DNA of 64,000 nucleotides from Zymoseptoria tritici IPO323. Taxonomy: Eukaryota > Ascomycota > Dothideomycetes > Mycosphaerellales > Mycosphaerellaceae. Each line of letters opens with the position of its first letter. Positions within the stretch are counted from its first letter, which is position 1. Made by a program: the position numbers and the translations under genes. The notes under the pieces were generated by a model. It had not been told where the DNA came from, did no database searches, and saw only the letters and a list, made by a program, of their open reading frames with translations. The stretch spans positions 248,001-312,000 of the forward strand of contig NC_018211.1 in NCBI RefSeq assembly GCF_000219625.1, written 5' to 3'. This document shows positions 52,901 through 63,657 of this stretch, one piece after another.

Positions 52901-54479
52901 TGTCAACTCGGCCGCATTCTCTGCGGACGGCTGTTATATTGCGCTAGGGACGGCTGAGTCGTCTGTCCAGATATGGAATCTGAGCAGGAAAGACCTTCAC
53001 ATGAAGTTTGTGGGCCACACAGAACACATTAATTCTGTTCAGTTCTCGCCGGACGGCAAGTATCTTGCCTCTGGCTCCAGTGACAGGACGGTCCGCACAT
53101 GGGACACTGCGACTGGAGTACAACACTTGATCTTGAGCGGCCACGAGAAGACAGTCTGGGCCGTAGCTTATTCTCCAAATGGCTTCTACATGGCCTCCGG
53201 CTCCGGCGATGCGACTATCAAAGTATGGGATAGCACCACTGGCAGTATTCTCAAGACCCTGACTGGCCACACCAGTGGTATCAGCGCCCTTGCATTCTCG
53301 CCCGATGACCGACTTTTGGCCGCCGGACTATTCAATGACGAGGTCTGGCTTTGGAATACCGACGCTTGGAGATCGCGCGGCCAGCTCGCTGACTTTGACT
53401 ACGACGGCGAGCTCGACCGTCTGTCAACCGCTGAGGTAGCGCACAAGGACGGCGTGACTATGCTTGCGTATTCGCCAGAAGCCGCCTTGCTGATCTCGGC
53501 ATCAAAGGACACCACCCTCAAGGTTTGGTCGGCCACTGGCAGACAGCAGTGTCATTTATTGGGTCACACCGATAGCATCACTCATGTCACCTTTTCTCCA
53601 GAAGGCGACGTCGTCGCTTCGTCATCATTGGATGCCACCGCAAAGATCTGGAGCCCGGCTACAGGTTTAGTCCTGCACACTCTACAAGGTCATGCGGATA
53701 CTGTTCGTGTGGTGCGCTTCTCTCGGGACGGCCGCATGCTTGCTTCGTGCTCGGCTGATGGGAGCATCATCCTTTGGGACGTTGCGAGCGGAGCTGCGAT
53801 ACGCACGCTTACCGGCCATACTGATGCTGTGAACGACATTGTCTTCTCACCCGATGATCGTCCGGTTATTGCATCATGTTCGTCCGACATGACTATATGC
53901 CTCTGGGACTATCAAACAGGCGCAAAACTCTTCGGAGGACAAACCATCCGAGCTCACCACGAATCGGTGGACTGCATTTCGTTTTCACCAGATGGCAAGC
54001 TGCTGGTATCTGGTTCCATGGACAAAGAAATACGAATGTGGAACACTGTCGGAACATCGCTCAGTCTTCTCAAAGGCCACGAGTCCCGCGTCACTGCCGT
54101 TGCATTTTCCACGGACACCAAGAAAATTGTCTCCAGTGCCGAAGACGGCAACATCATCATCTGGGACGCCCAAGCAGCCACACAATTGGCGGTGGTCTCC
54201 GTCGGCGTTGCACTCTACCATGTTGCCTTCTCTGCTTGCAACCGCTACATCGAAACAGATCGAGGCTCGTTGGAGATAGGCTCGGAATCGTCGCGGATAC
54301 AGACTCCAGCTTCAGCGAATGCACAGACGTCATTCGTTGGCAAAGATTGGGTGAGACGTGGTCGCGAAGACTCTCTGTTACTCCCGGCGGATGGCTACGC
54401 TGCAACGAGCGCCGTCACGTTCGGAGACACTGTCGTGCTTGGTCACGCGAACGGCGCAGTCTCCTTCATCGACTTCTGA
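49903..54479 (+). CDS. HET-NACHT-WD40 NLR-type receptor
   Basis: Exons 49903-52236 and 52293-54479. The 56-nt intron (GTGAGT...CAAAATAG) joins two long frames in phase 0 into 1506 residues. The HET domain is at about 1-230: YAILSHTW, RYIWVDTCCIDK, WFTRGWTLQELLAP and EDRAYCLLGIFDIFMPIIYGEG. The NACHT NTPase is at about 300-470, with Walker A NGAAGGGKST and Walker B VLVIDALDEC. The segment spanning the splice (VLFIKDARRFEYAFQ, then APLQLYCAALMF) is conserved in such proteins. About 13 WD40 repeats follow from about residue 820 to 1450. Podospora het-e and het-d, which control vegetative incompatibility, have this architecture; effector HET domains trigger cell death. Here the repeats are diverged from one another. 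The gene is intact and ends 41 bases from the convergent amine oxidase. Confidence 0.9.
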
Positions 54480-54520
54480 ACGCTAGGACTTTCCTCTCCA
54501 TCGTTACTCGAACCTCCACA

Positions 54521-56939
54521 TCACTTGCAGCAAGCGTCATTGCTTCCACCTCTTTCCTGCGCTCCGCCAAACGCCAATCGACTAAAGTTATCCACCACTC
54601 CACGAATACCGCTCTTGCCAGCCGCCATCTGACTGGGAGTGCTGGAATATGAAGGCGGCACGTCCATGCACGGGTTCTGCGTGAAGAAGTTGCGTGGTCG
54701 CAGAAGTACGGAGCAAGGCTCGGCGGGCCTGAATGCAAAAACTCAAAAGTCAGCGAGGTTTCAACCGTGGGAGGGAGACACTTACATCAACGGATAGTCC
54801 TCGGGCGACGGAAAGTGGGTCAAGCCAAATGTATGCCACAAAACGACGTCCGTGTTGTCAAGGCTGGCGGTCGGCTCTGCTTCGATCCAAGCGGGAATAC
54901 CCTGCGACGGCTCGCCTGATGTCTGCGGGACATGTTTGCCGGCGGGATGAACTTGGTCGTCCGAGTAGCGAGTCTGCATGGTGGTGTTAGTACGGCACGG
55001 CATCGAGGATGGTGGCAGACTTACGACATGAACAGCATGCCTAGCAAAACCGGCCCGCTTCCACACCAAGCTGCCCTCCTTCGGCAACAAAGGCGGCACT
55101 TCTCTGCTAACAAGTTTGTACGCAACCGGCTTCTTGCTATACGGATTCAACTTGTTCGTATTAGCCAAATCCCAAGTCCGGCTGGTAGCGCCATTGTAAT
55201 CGCACGCCGCCTCGCCCATGGTCTCGATCTTCGTCTTCTTGGCGTAGAAAGCATTTCCGTAAGGGTTCTCAGCGCTTCCCACTGCGGCATCGGCAGCCAC
55301 GGCGTCGACTTGGAAGATGGTGTTGTCGTGGCCGTCGATGCTCGGGTCGATACGTAGACAGAAGAGATGCTGGTGATTGTGGGCGTTGACGCCGGGGTAG
55401 ACTTCTGTTCCATACGGAGCGGCGGACTCGCCGGGTGCGAGGGCGTAGGTGTTGAGGATTCCGGTTAATTTGACTTCCAGTTGGATTGTGCCGTCTTGGT
55501 GGAAGATCTGGACGGAGAAGAGTTAGCCGTGGATGTAAGTTGCAGCTGCATAAGGCCACATACCCAGTAAATGCAATACTCGTAGTTGGCCGCAGTGAAG
55601 ATCTGGCTGATGATGAACTTCCTCGCCCGTGTGACGGTACATGACTCGTCTCGGAAATCTGTGTGCTTGAACAGAATGCCGGCGTCCTCTTCGTGGATGC
55701 AGACGGCGTTCTTGATGACCTGAGGCTCGCCCGACTTGGTGACGAATGCTGCGTCCATGTACATGATGGAGCCCTTGCAGTCGCAGCCCAGAGAAAGTGA
55801 ATTGGACATGAGACCGCATCCCTGATTTCGGTCAGTACAGCCTCGTGGATTTCGGCATGATTTTGCTCACATATTCGCCGATGTCCAAGGCGTGCTTCCT
55901 CTGGTGAGGGTGATCCGGGTTACCATACGGCACGACCATCTCCGCGAGCGACAAGCGCCAGAACACAGGTCTGACATTACCCTTGTCGTTGAAGGTGATG
56001 TTTGACAGCACCAGACCCTCCCTTGCGTTGAAGCCCACATGCACGCTCCAATTCTGCCATTTGAGCGTCCGTCCCTCCGCCTTGAACGAGACACCTTCGG
56101 GTTGGGTGATGTTGATTGGTTTGAGATCGGTTCGGAATTCTTTCTTCAGAGCTTCGGCGTGGTAGTTGGTGGGCGCCGCAATGTTCAATGGTCTTCGGAC
56201 TTCTGGCACATCGATGTGAATGATCTCCTGCGTGTCGGCGTTGTAGATGCTATGGGAATGTCAGTCTCGCTATCGAAGAGTAGTATTCTTCGATCAGAAG
56301 GCGGTTCCAGTACTTACGGGCAGAAGTCGAGTGGGTAGGTGTACTGAGAATCGTCGACGTGCGGTCGGTAGTACATCAGAGCCTGCTGTAACCGCACGGT
56401 CGAACCCCAGCGATGATCGTAGCCGATTGTCCAAGGATCGCAGTAGACTAAATGTAGATCAGAGACTGGTGTCCGACCCATTCAGACGATGCGACCATAC
56501 CTTTGTGCATATCCGTTGCTGGTATACCCAAAATACCGCACTGCTCAATGACCTTGGGATCCTTCCTCACCACACTCTCAACAATCTGGAGGTCCTCCAT
56601 GGTGATCATTGGCTGAACACCCTCCGTGAGCTCCCATTTGACAATCCTACTCTCCTTCAAGTCGACCAGTCCATCAAATACCTTACTCCCTCTCCCAATA
56701 GCAACAACATCCGCCACCCGATGAGGTCTAGGGTTAGTCTCAGGATTCGATAGCCATTTCTGCAAGTCTGCTTTTCGTGGTTCCTGCAACGTAACGGCAT
56801 TGAAGTGCACGTCCGGCCATTCTTTCTTGACAATGGCGACTGCGGCGGCGATTTCTTCTGTCGATAGAGGGTCCAGAGGATGGGCAGTTGTTGCGTGGCC
56901 GAGATGGGAGGCCATCTGTGCGAGGCGTTCGAGGACCAT
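54521..56939 (-). CDS. Copper amine oxidase, seven exons
   Basis: Exons 56939-56501, 56447-56318, 56249-55871, 55821-55564, 55507-55025, 54973-54786 and 54728-54521; all junctions are GT-AG and keep frame, giving 694 residues. The N terminus (HPLDPLSTEEI) and the N2/N3 domains are typical. The topaquinone precursor is Tyr396 in NYEYCIYW at the end of exon 4. Copper ligands are in NAHNHQHLFCLRID (about 445-449) and in WHTFGLTHFPSPEDYP in exon 6. The enzyme oxidatively deaminates primary amines to aldehydes with release of ammonia and hydrogen peroxide, allowing growth on amines as nitrogen source. There is no signal peptide and no clear peroxisomal tail. It converges with the NLR gene with 41 bases between stops, so the 3' UTRs must overlap. 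Confidence 0.9.
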
Positions 56940-57515
56940 TGTGTGTTACGTTTTGCTTCAAACGGGGAATGGTTCGAGAATGGTTCGAACTTTGGAAGAA
57001 TGGACCTCAAGGTTAAATGTCAAGTGAACCAATCGCTCACTCGTGTTCATACGGCTGTGGATGCCATATCCAGCAAGTGGGCACACGTTCCAGAGCTCTT
57101 ATCGCGGACGAGGTACCACGATAAGCTGGCCGCATCGGGCAAAAATAGCCTGAGGCGACGTGAACGGAATTTGGCCGCTGTCGAGTGCCGACCACGTACA
57201 GACAAATGTCAGAGAGGGGTCTCTGAATCATTATCAGCGGGATGGAGCACCGTCGGATGTCCTCGACCAGACATGCAGTGAGATGGGCGTTGTGCAAAGA
57301 AGGTTGATGCAGGCGATTGTACGGTGGAAATCGATTGACTGAGGGAATGCGAAATTCAAACTAGGTCACGTGCCAGTATCAACAAAAGCCTCCCGTCTGC
57401 CATATTCCTTTGGAGGTCCTCCTCTTGCTTCTTCTTGGATATCTTCTTCATCTCGATCATTCATCCTAGAAGCCACAGTGCCGTTGAGATCTCGCGCCGT
57501 GGCCACTTCATCCAT
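56940..57515. other. Intergenic region
   Basis: About 580 bases upstream of the amine oxidase and downstream of the next minus-strand gene. A perfect repeat GGAATGGTTCGAGAATGGTTCGAAC-like (AATGGTTCGA twice) lies at about 56968-56990, just upstream of the amine oxidase start. No gene seen. Confidence 0.4.
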
Positions 57516-59767
57516 CTACCAAGTCAAATCGGGCAGATTCAACGACCTCTCCTGTGCTCTCTTTGCCGCACTCACAAACCTCGTCCTCTCCTCTTCATTC
57601 TTGAATTCAATCCTGACTCCTGACACCGAGCTCGCCGGCGAAGCCAATTCGAGAAAAGACTGGCCATCCGGCAAAGTCCTCATCCTCCTGGGCGCACTGC
57701 CGGTCTTCGGGACTGACACATTGATTTCTTTGACCTTGGCATGTCTCGCTCCGTCGTCCTTGACCTTGATCGGCTCCCTGCTACTGTTGATCCACCATTT
57801 CGCCCAATTGCCGTCGCCAAAGTTCGTACGCGTGTGCATCAATGCAAAGATGCCGCCCGAGGCACCAGGGGTCGACACGCCGTCGTCCTCCCAAAGCCGG
57901 AGCACTTCCATTGCAGAGAATTGCTCTTCGAATGAAAACGCACCTTTGAAACCTGCGTGAGCGACGGTCGTCTTGGTGGTTCGATAGCTGCCGATAAGTG
58001 TCCGACCAAAGACGGCGGATTGAAAAGCCATGGCATCGCTTTCGCTGTGGAAGTAGTAATTGACCCACTTCGTATTCTTCACTGAGGTCAAGGGAGCGCC
58101 CCACGTCTCGTCGTGGTATCTCAGATGGACTCGAGAGCTTGCGGGTCGAATCGAGACTTTCTCCGGCTCGGAGTACGAGCAGTAAGGAACGGTGTCTTCG
58201 GACTCAGAAAGCTCCTGCTGAAGTCGAGTCTGTTCGTCCTCCGAGATGCACCAGATAGATGTGATCATTCTCGCGGGCCCAGGCTCGCGATTCTCTCGCT
58301 TGCGGATAACGCATAGTCGGCTTTGCTGACATGCTGCGAGCCGATCGAGATTGTGACGTGGGTCAGCGGTGTCATTATCTCGGGCTACCTCGACCAGTCT
58401 GCACCCTACATCGCAGAGGATCATCGCGTTCCGGCATAGCTGTCTCAGAAAGTTCTGTTTCTCCGTCGCCCTGGGTGGAGAGACTGCAGGAATCAAAGCC
58501 ACACTTCGATTGCAATGAGACTGATCAGAGCACGTCGGCTTGCGCGCTTTAGGTGCCAAACGCTCACTCCGAATAGGCAAGAGCTGTCCATCTGGCTGTA
58601 GAGCTAGCGTGGGAGACCTCGGAGTCGGCTGCGATACAACGATCTGCCCGTAATCGCTGTTGCAAGGACTTGGAAGTGTTTCGGACTCGGGTCTAGCGAG
58701 GACTGTACGCCGAGAGCGATGATGTGTGGGAGCAACCACACTTTCGTTCCGCGATGCCTTTGGCGAGGGTTGACATAGTCCTGAGTCGGGGCGATTATCC
58801 GCTGACGTCTTCTCATTGCGTTGGTGGCCCAAGTTCTCATCATCGACAGGGTTCTTTGAGGACTGCTCCCAAATGTTTGCACTCCGCTTTGCCTTGTGAC
58901 CTTGGCTTGGAGACTTATTGGATACGAAGGTGGTTGCTGGGAGCTTGATATCGGCTTCAGCCGGTGGCGACAGCTTAGGGAAAAGGCGAAGTGGTGACTT
59001 GGGAGGCGACTGTGGTGATTGAGGAAGCGTGAATGGAGTAACATCAATCTTCTTCGGGCTGGTAGCAAAATCCTTTGGTGCCGGAATCGGAGGTTTGATC
59101 GCAAGTGACACCTTTGTATCTTTACTGGGCTGCGACTTTCGGCTCTGCCTCCCTGTGGGCGTTTTGTGCATTCTGCGAACGTTCTCGACCATGGGTAGTA
59201 CGACATTGTCCAGTCTGATGGGAGATCGCGACTGCACAGCATGCGTCATTCTTCGAATTGCATCGGTGTGCATCTGCATCACATCCAGAAGATCGCTGTG
59301 CAAGTCAGCCTCACGACGATATGGCGCATGCTTCTACGGACAATTGGGATGACATACTCGATATTGCCTCCGTCGGCTGTCCACACCATATCGTCGAAGT
59401 GCGAAGTAACGACTGCTCGCCACTTTCTCTCAACAGTGAACCCACCAGCACTAGTTGCGGTCTTTGTGACGACCTGGTAGGTGTCCACAACGACCATCAA
59501 ATGGGCCAGCGTGTCTCGAGCATAGTCGAGTATCTCATCGATGGCAGACTTTGTCTCATCACCTGCAAGTGCGAGCACATTGCCTTGATCGTCATGCAGC
59601 GTTCTCGCGATGAGGTTCAAAACATCGCTCAGGGCGTTCGCTTCTCGTTCGACCTCTGTGAATATCGCTGGAGCGTTCTTGTTGCCACATCTGAAGGCTT
59701 GTCCAATCTTCCATGCCGACTGAGACAGCATCAGCATGTCGCCGACTGACAGGTGTCGCGACCCCAT
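57516..59767 (-). CDS. Protein with STAND-type fungal N-terminal domain, no NTPase
   Basis: Exon 1 is 59767-59358. A 62-nt intron (GTATGT...GCTGAC...CACAG) leads to exon 2 (59295-57516), 729 residues in total. Residues 1-150 (LSVGDMLMLSQSAWKIGQAF, then EVEREANALSDVLNLI) resemble the fungal N-terminal domain found before NACHT or other STAND modules. Residues 160-400 are disordered and Pro/Ser/Arg-rich (SPPKSPLRLFPKLSPP). The C-terminal 330 residues look folded, with many aromatic residues (WVNYYFHSESDAMAFQSAVF), perhaps a PH-like or beta-rich domain; I do not recognise it. No P-loop is present. This layout is common among fungal hypothetical proteins that may act as adaptors. It lies 3.5 kb from the NLR gene's end, with the amine oxidase between. 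Confidence 0.7.
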
Positions 59768-60849
59768 TGCTGATCCTGGTTTGTTAGAGGTGAACTGTGC
59801 TGTCCCACACCGCTCTTGCGCCGAAAGTTCGGCAGTCGTTGAGCTTGACTTGGCTAAAGGTAGGTAGACGAAATGAGAAAGGAAAGGTCAGCAGCATGCG
59901 GACGTCTCGCCATATACACGCGATCGCTGGAACTTGTGCCTTCGAAGAGCTCCATTGCACATGGGTGCTCGTTTATCGGCAATTGTCCAATGGAGAGCTA
60001 CATGTCAAAGAACCTCACGGTGCATCCCCGGAATGTGGTATTCAGTGCGGGCATGCTTCATCCAGGTTTGGTGTTCAGCCGGCAGCCGGTGGCCACCCTC
60101 GAGCCTCGATTGGTGCTCTTCCTTGCGAACGTGTGGTCAAGCACTGACCGGGTCCCGGGGATCGAGACAAGGCGAGCTGTGATGACCGTGCGACATGCTT
60201 GGGTTGCTTAAATGCCGCCTTACCTTGCTCGAAGCCAGGCTGACGACATGGATTTCACATGGCCTGATCGGTGGCATCGCATGAGTTTGGTTGCGCGAAG
60301 GCCGTGTGCACCTCCTTCATGGATCTCATCGATTCAGGTGGGATAAATTCGCGGTCAGCGAACGAGAGAGAAGGAATGGAGATGGCGATATTGATGTTGC
60401 GATGGCAGAGAAGAGATGTCGGCGAAGATACGAGTCACCCAAAATGACGGCCAAATTTGGCGCGTCCACGGCAGAAGCTCGGTCATCTCTTCACCGCAAT
60501 AAGTACCTTGATGGCAAGTTGCAACGGAGCGAGACGTCTCTGACATTGAGAAATGAGAATGAAGAGACGTCCTTCTCACACGGACCGTCTTGCACGCACC
60601 TTGCCTCGCATCATTTCGTCATATCACATCACCCACAGGGTTCCTCTGCAACGTTCCTCTCGTGATCATTCACATGGTGTCATTTCTGTTCGCTATGCAC
60701 ATGCTCTCCATAAATCTTGTTCCGGGGAATCCTTGTTCTGCGCCATCGCTGAATGAAAGCTCTCGCGTCACGCGTAAGAAATGGCGCAAGGGAGCGCCAT
60801 CCTCCGTCCATGAACGCCTGCCGTAAGTCTAATCCTATTCGAGATCTGC
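59768..60849. other. Intergenic region
   Basis: About 1.1 kb with only short overlapping frames and no motif. It should include the promoter of the STAND-domain gene and the 3' UTR of UBC1. No RNA gene seen. Confidence 0.4.
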
Positions 60850-61617
60850 TCACATCTCTCCGAACAGCCTCGCAACGATGTCTCCGTGGTACTCCTCCTC
60901 CAGCTCGTACTCCTCTCCATCGGCGTTGTCAATGCCGACGTACTCAAAGGCCTGAACGACCTGCTCGACCTGAAAACCCATGGCCGTGAACTTGTCGATC
61001 ATGGATCTATTGTAGCCTTTGTACGCCGCTCTCCGCTTGGCTTCCTCACGCCGCTTCTCCTCTTTCGGGTCGTCTTTCTTGTTCACTGCACCTCCGCCCA
61101 TGGAGCTACTCGCACCCGTCTTGGCACTACCTGGCGGTGGCTTCGGTGCATGGGCATACCGCTGAGCCCATTCGCGAGCCACGTGCTTGAACTCCTCCGG
61201 TCTCGTGATCATCATGCTAGCCACCTCGGCGTCTTGCGGGTCTTTAGGCTCGGGCGATTGCAGCAAACTCTGCAAGCTGATCAACGCAGACTTGAGCGTG
61301 AGCACAGGACTCCAGGCTGTGCCCAAGGTATCGAGGCAGATAGCTCCGGTCTGTGAAGAGACATTCGGATGCCAGATCTTGGTGAGAAACCGCATCTCCG
61401 GCGGCTTGAACGGGTACTCGCCAGTTATCCGAATGTCAATCTCATAAGCGCCACCTTCATACGGAGTGTCTGGAGGGCCTCGAAAGTGTCCTTTGAAGCG
61501 TGTGAAATCGGTGATGTCGGTAGAGTCAGTAGGTGAGGTGATTGTGATGCCGGAGTGTGTGTCCTTGAGAATGTCTTGCACCTCTTTCTGCAGGCGTCGA
61601 TTACGGTTCGTCGCCAT
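60850..61617 (-). CDS. UBC1: Ubiquitin-conjugating enzyme E2 of the Ubc1/E2-25K class
   Basis: 255 residues, intronless. The UBC fold occupies 1-150: N-terminal helix NRRLQKEVQDIL, HPN at 83-85, catalytic Cys94 in GAICLDTL and WSPVLTLKSALISLQSLL. A charged Lys/Glu linker follows (about 160-205) and a C-terminal UBA domain (about 206-255; MIDKFTAMGFQVEQVVQAF). The UBA on an E2 marks the Ubc1 (yeast) and UBE2K (human) class, which extends Lys48-linked ubiquitin chains and with APC/C drives protein turnover. There is an insertion in the UBA between helices (NADGEEYELEEEYHGD), normal in filamentous fungi as far as I recall. It is divergent from RPT2. Confidence 0.92.
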   Translation of the reverse strand: MATNRNRRLQKEVQDILKDTHSGITITSPTDSTDITDFTRFKGHFRGPPDTPYEGGAYEIDIRITGEYPFKPPEMRFLTKIWHPNVSSQTGAICLDTLGTAWSPVLTLKSALISLQSLLQSPEPKDPQDAEVASMMITRPEEFKHVAREWAQRYAHAPKPPPGSAKTGASSSMGGGAVNKKDDPKEEKRREEAKRRAAYKGYNRSMIDKFTAMGFQVEQVVQAFEYVGIDNADGEEYELEEEYHGDIVARLFGEM

Positions 61618-62190
61618 GATTGCGGTATCGGCGGAGGTAGTCGAGGTAGAGGCTTCTCGAACGTTGGAACGTGAGAATTGCAGCTTCGCCTCAGGTGAGG
61701 CTCAAAACCGGCGAGGTGCTCGTGATGAGCCTTTCAGATGTTCGTGAGGAGTTTTGCTGGCTCAAGTGGTCCGCTTGTACTCTCAACCGTGATGGCTGAG
61801 CAGGCTTCGAGGCTGAAGGTGGAGGGGTCGATGTTCGTGGAGGATCTGGCTGTAAGGCGAGAGGCTGTGATTGTATTAGTAGCCAGAAGTGACAAGAGCA
61901 TCCAGCGGTGCAGCTTACCTGAGTGCGTCACTGTCCGTCGTGTATTGTGTCGGTGCAGGAGGTGTGAAATGTGGTCGAGATAGTCTCCAGGTCGAAGCGT
62001 GATGATGTAGCTCGGAGCTCAGTCACGGGAAGTCGCAAGCCGCGTTACTCTCCGAAGAGCCTCCATCGCCGACGCATCATCACCAACAACACTTCTCAAT
62101 ACCTACTCTCCACGGCCACATCTCATCAACCATCACATCTCGCTTGCGTACATCTCATCTGACTCAATCGATCATACTGCTGAAGCAAAC
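61618..62190. promoter_or_regulatory. Divergent promoter region UBC1 / RPT2
   Basis: 573 bases between two ubiquitin-proteasome genes. Proteasome genes of ascomycetes are often controlled by a PACE-type element (GGTGGCAAA); I do not find an exact match here. No TATA box. Low-complexity CACA/TCTC leader before RPT2. Confidence 0.45.
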
Positions 62191-63657
62191 ATGGTATGTC
62201 ACACGCCGGTCCATCTGTTCAGATCACCAAATGCATCACAGACAAGATAGCTAACAGCTTCAATCTAGGGGCAACAACAATCCGGCATGGGAGGCCCTGG
62301 CGGGCCACCAGGAGATGGAGATAAGAAGAAGGGTGACAAGAAGGACAAGCCAAAGTACGAGCCACCGCAACTTGCGCGCATCGGCCGCAAGAAGAAGAAG
62401 CAAGCTGGGCCAAACGCCGCCGCCAAACTGCCCACCATCTACCCGACCGCGCGATGCAAGCTCCGATACCTACGCATGCAGCGAGTGCACGATCATCTAC
62501 TGCTGGAGGAAGAGTTTGTGGAGAACCAGGAGCGGATACGAAAGGCGAAGGCTGTAAACTCGCAGGCGCCACAGACTGCTGGCGGCGACGGCGACGCGAT
62601 GGATCGCAACGCCGATGAGAGGAGTCGTGTCGATGACATGCGTGGCTCACCTATGGGTGTCGGCAACCTCGAGGAGCTCATCGATGATGACCACGCCATC
62701 GTTTCATCCGCGACCGGGCCCGAATACTACGTCTCCATCATGTCTTTCGTCGACAAGGACCTCCTCGAACCGGGCGCCTCGATCCTTCTCCATCACAAGA
62801 GCGTGTCGGTGGTGGGTGTATTGACAGATGATGCCGATCCGCTGGTGAATGTGATGAAATTGGACAAGGCCCCGACGGAGAGTTATGCGGATATCGGTGG
62901 TCTCGAACAACAAATCCAGGAGGTGCGCGAGGCTGTCGAGCTGCCACTTCTCCATCCTGAGCTTTACGAAGAGATGGGAATCAAGCCACCAAAGGGTGTC
63001 ATCCTCTATGGTGCACCAGGTACCGGCAAGACCCTCCTCGCCAAAGCCGTCGCAAACCAGACCTCCGCCACCTTCCTCCGCATCGTCGGCTCCGAGCTGA
63101 TCCAGAAATACCTCGGAGACGGCCCACGCTTAGTCCGACAGCTCTTCCAGGTCGCCGCTGAGCACGCTCCTTCCATTGTATTCATTGACGAAATCGACGC
63201 CATCGGCACGAAGCGATACGAGTCCACTTCCGGCGGTGAGCGCGAGATCCAACGTACTATGCTCGAACTCCTCAACCAGCTCGATGGTTTCGACGACCGC
63301 GGAGATGTCAAAGTCATCATGGCCACCAACAAGATCGAGACACTCGACCCAGCTCTCATCCGACCCGGACGTATCGACCGAAAGATCCTCTTCGAGAACC
63401 CCGATCAGAACACCAAGCGCAAGATCTTCACACTACACACCAGCAAGATGAACCTCGCAGAAGGCGTGGACTTGGAGGAGTTCATCGGACAAAAGGACGA
63501 CTTGTCCGGTGCGGACATCCGTGCGATCTGCTCCGAGGCGGGCTTGATGGCGCTGAGAGAGCGGAGAATGAGAGTGAACATGGCGGACTTCAGGACGGCG
63601 AGGGAGAGCGTGCTGAAGACGAAGAGCGAGGGAGAGCCGGAGGGACTGTACTTGTAG
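62191..63657 (+). CDS. RPT2: 26S proteasome regulatory ATPase subunit 4
   Basis: Exon 1 is only the ATG (62191-62193). A 75-nt intron (GTATGT...GCTAAC...TCTAG) leads to exon 2 (62269-63657), 463 residues beginning [10 protein letters not shown]. Gly2 with Gln3 and Ser7 matches the N-myristoylation signal of Rpt2 in other species. Visible parts: Lys-rich N terminus, coiled coil (about 75-105), OB fold, then the AAA+ domain with Walker A GAPGTGKT, Walker [12 protein letters not shown], sensor MATNK and arginine fingers in RPGRIDRK. The C-terminal GLYL corresponds to the HbYX motif that opens the 20S gate. It unfolds ubiquitinated substrates in the 26S proteasome. A start at the internal ATG 62287 would lose the first exon. 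Confidence 0.93.

Noticed and set aside
47558..54479. Biosynthetic gene cluster around the FAD monooxygenase
   Set aside because: The neighbours are a receptor, an amine oxidase and a transposon. No backbone synthase, transporter or pathway regulator is present.
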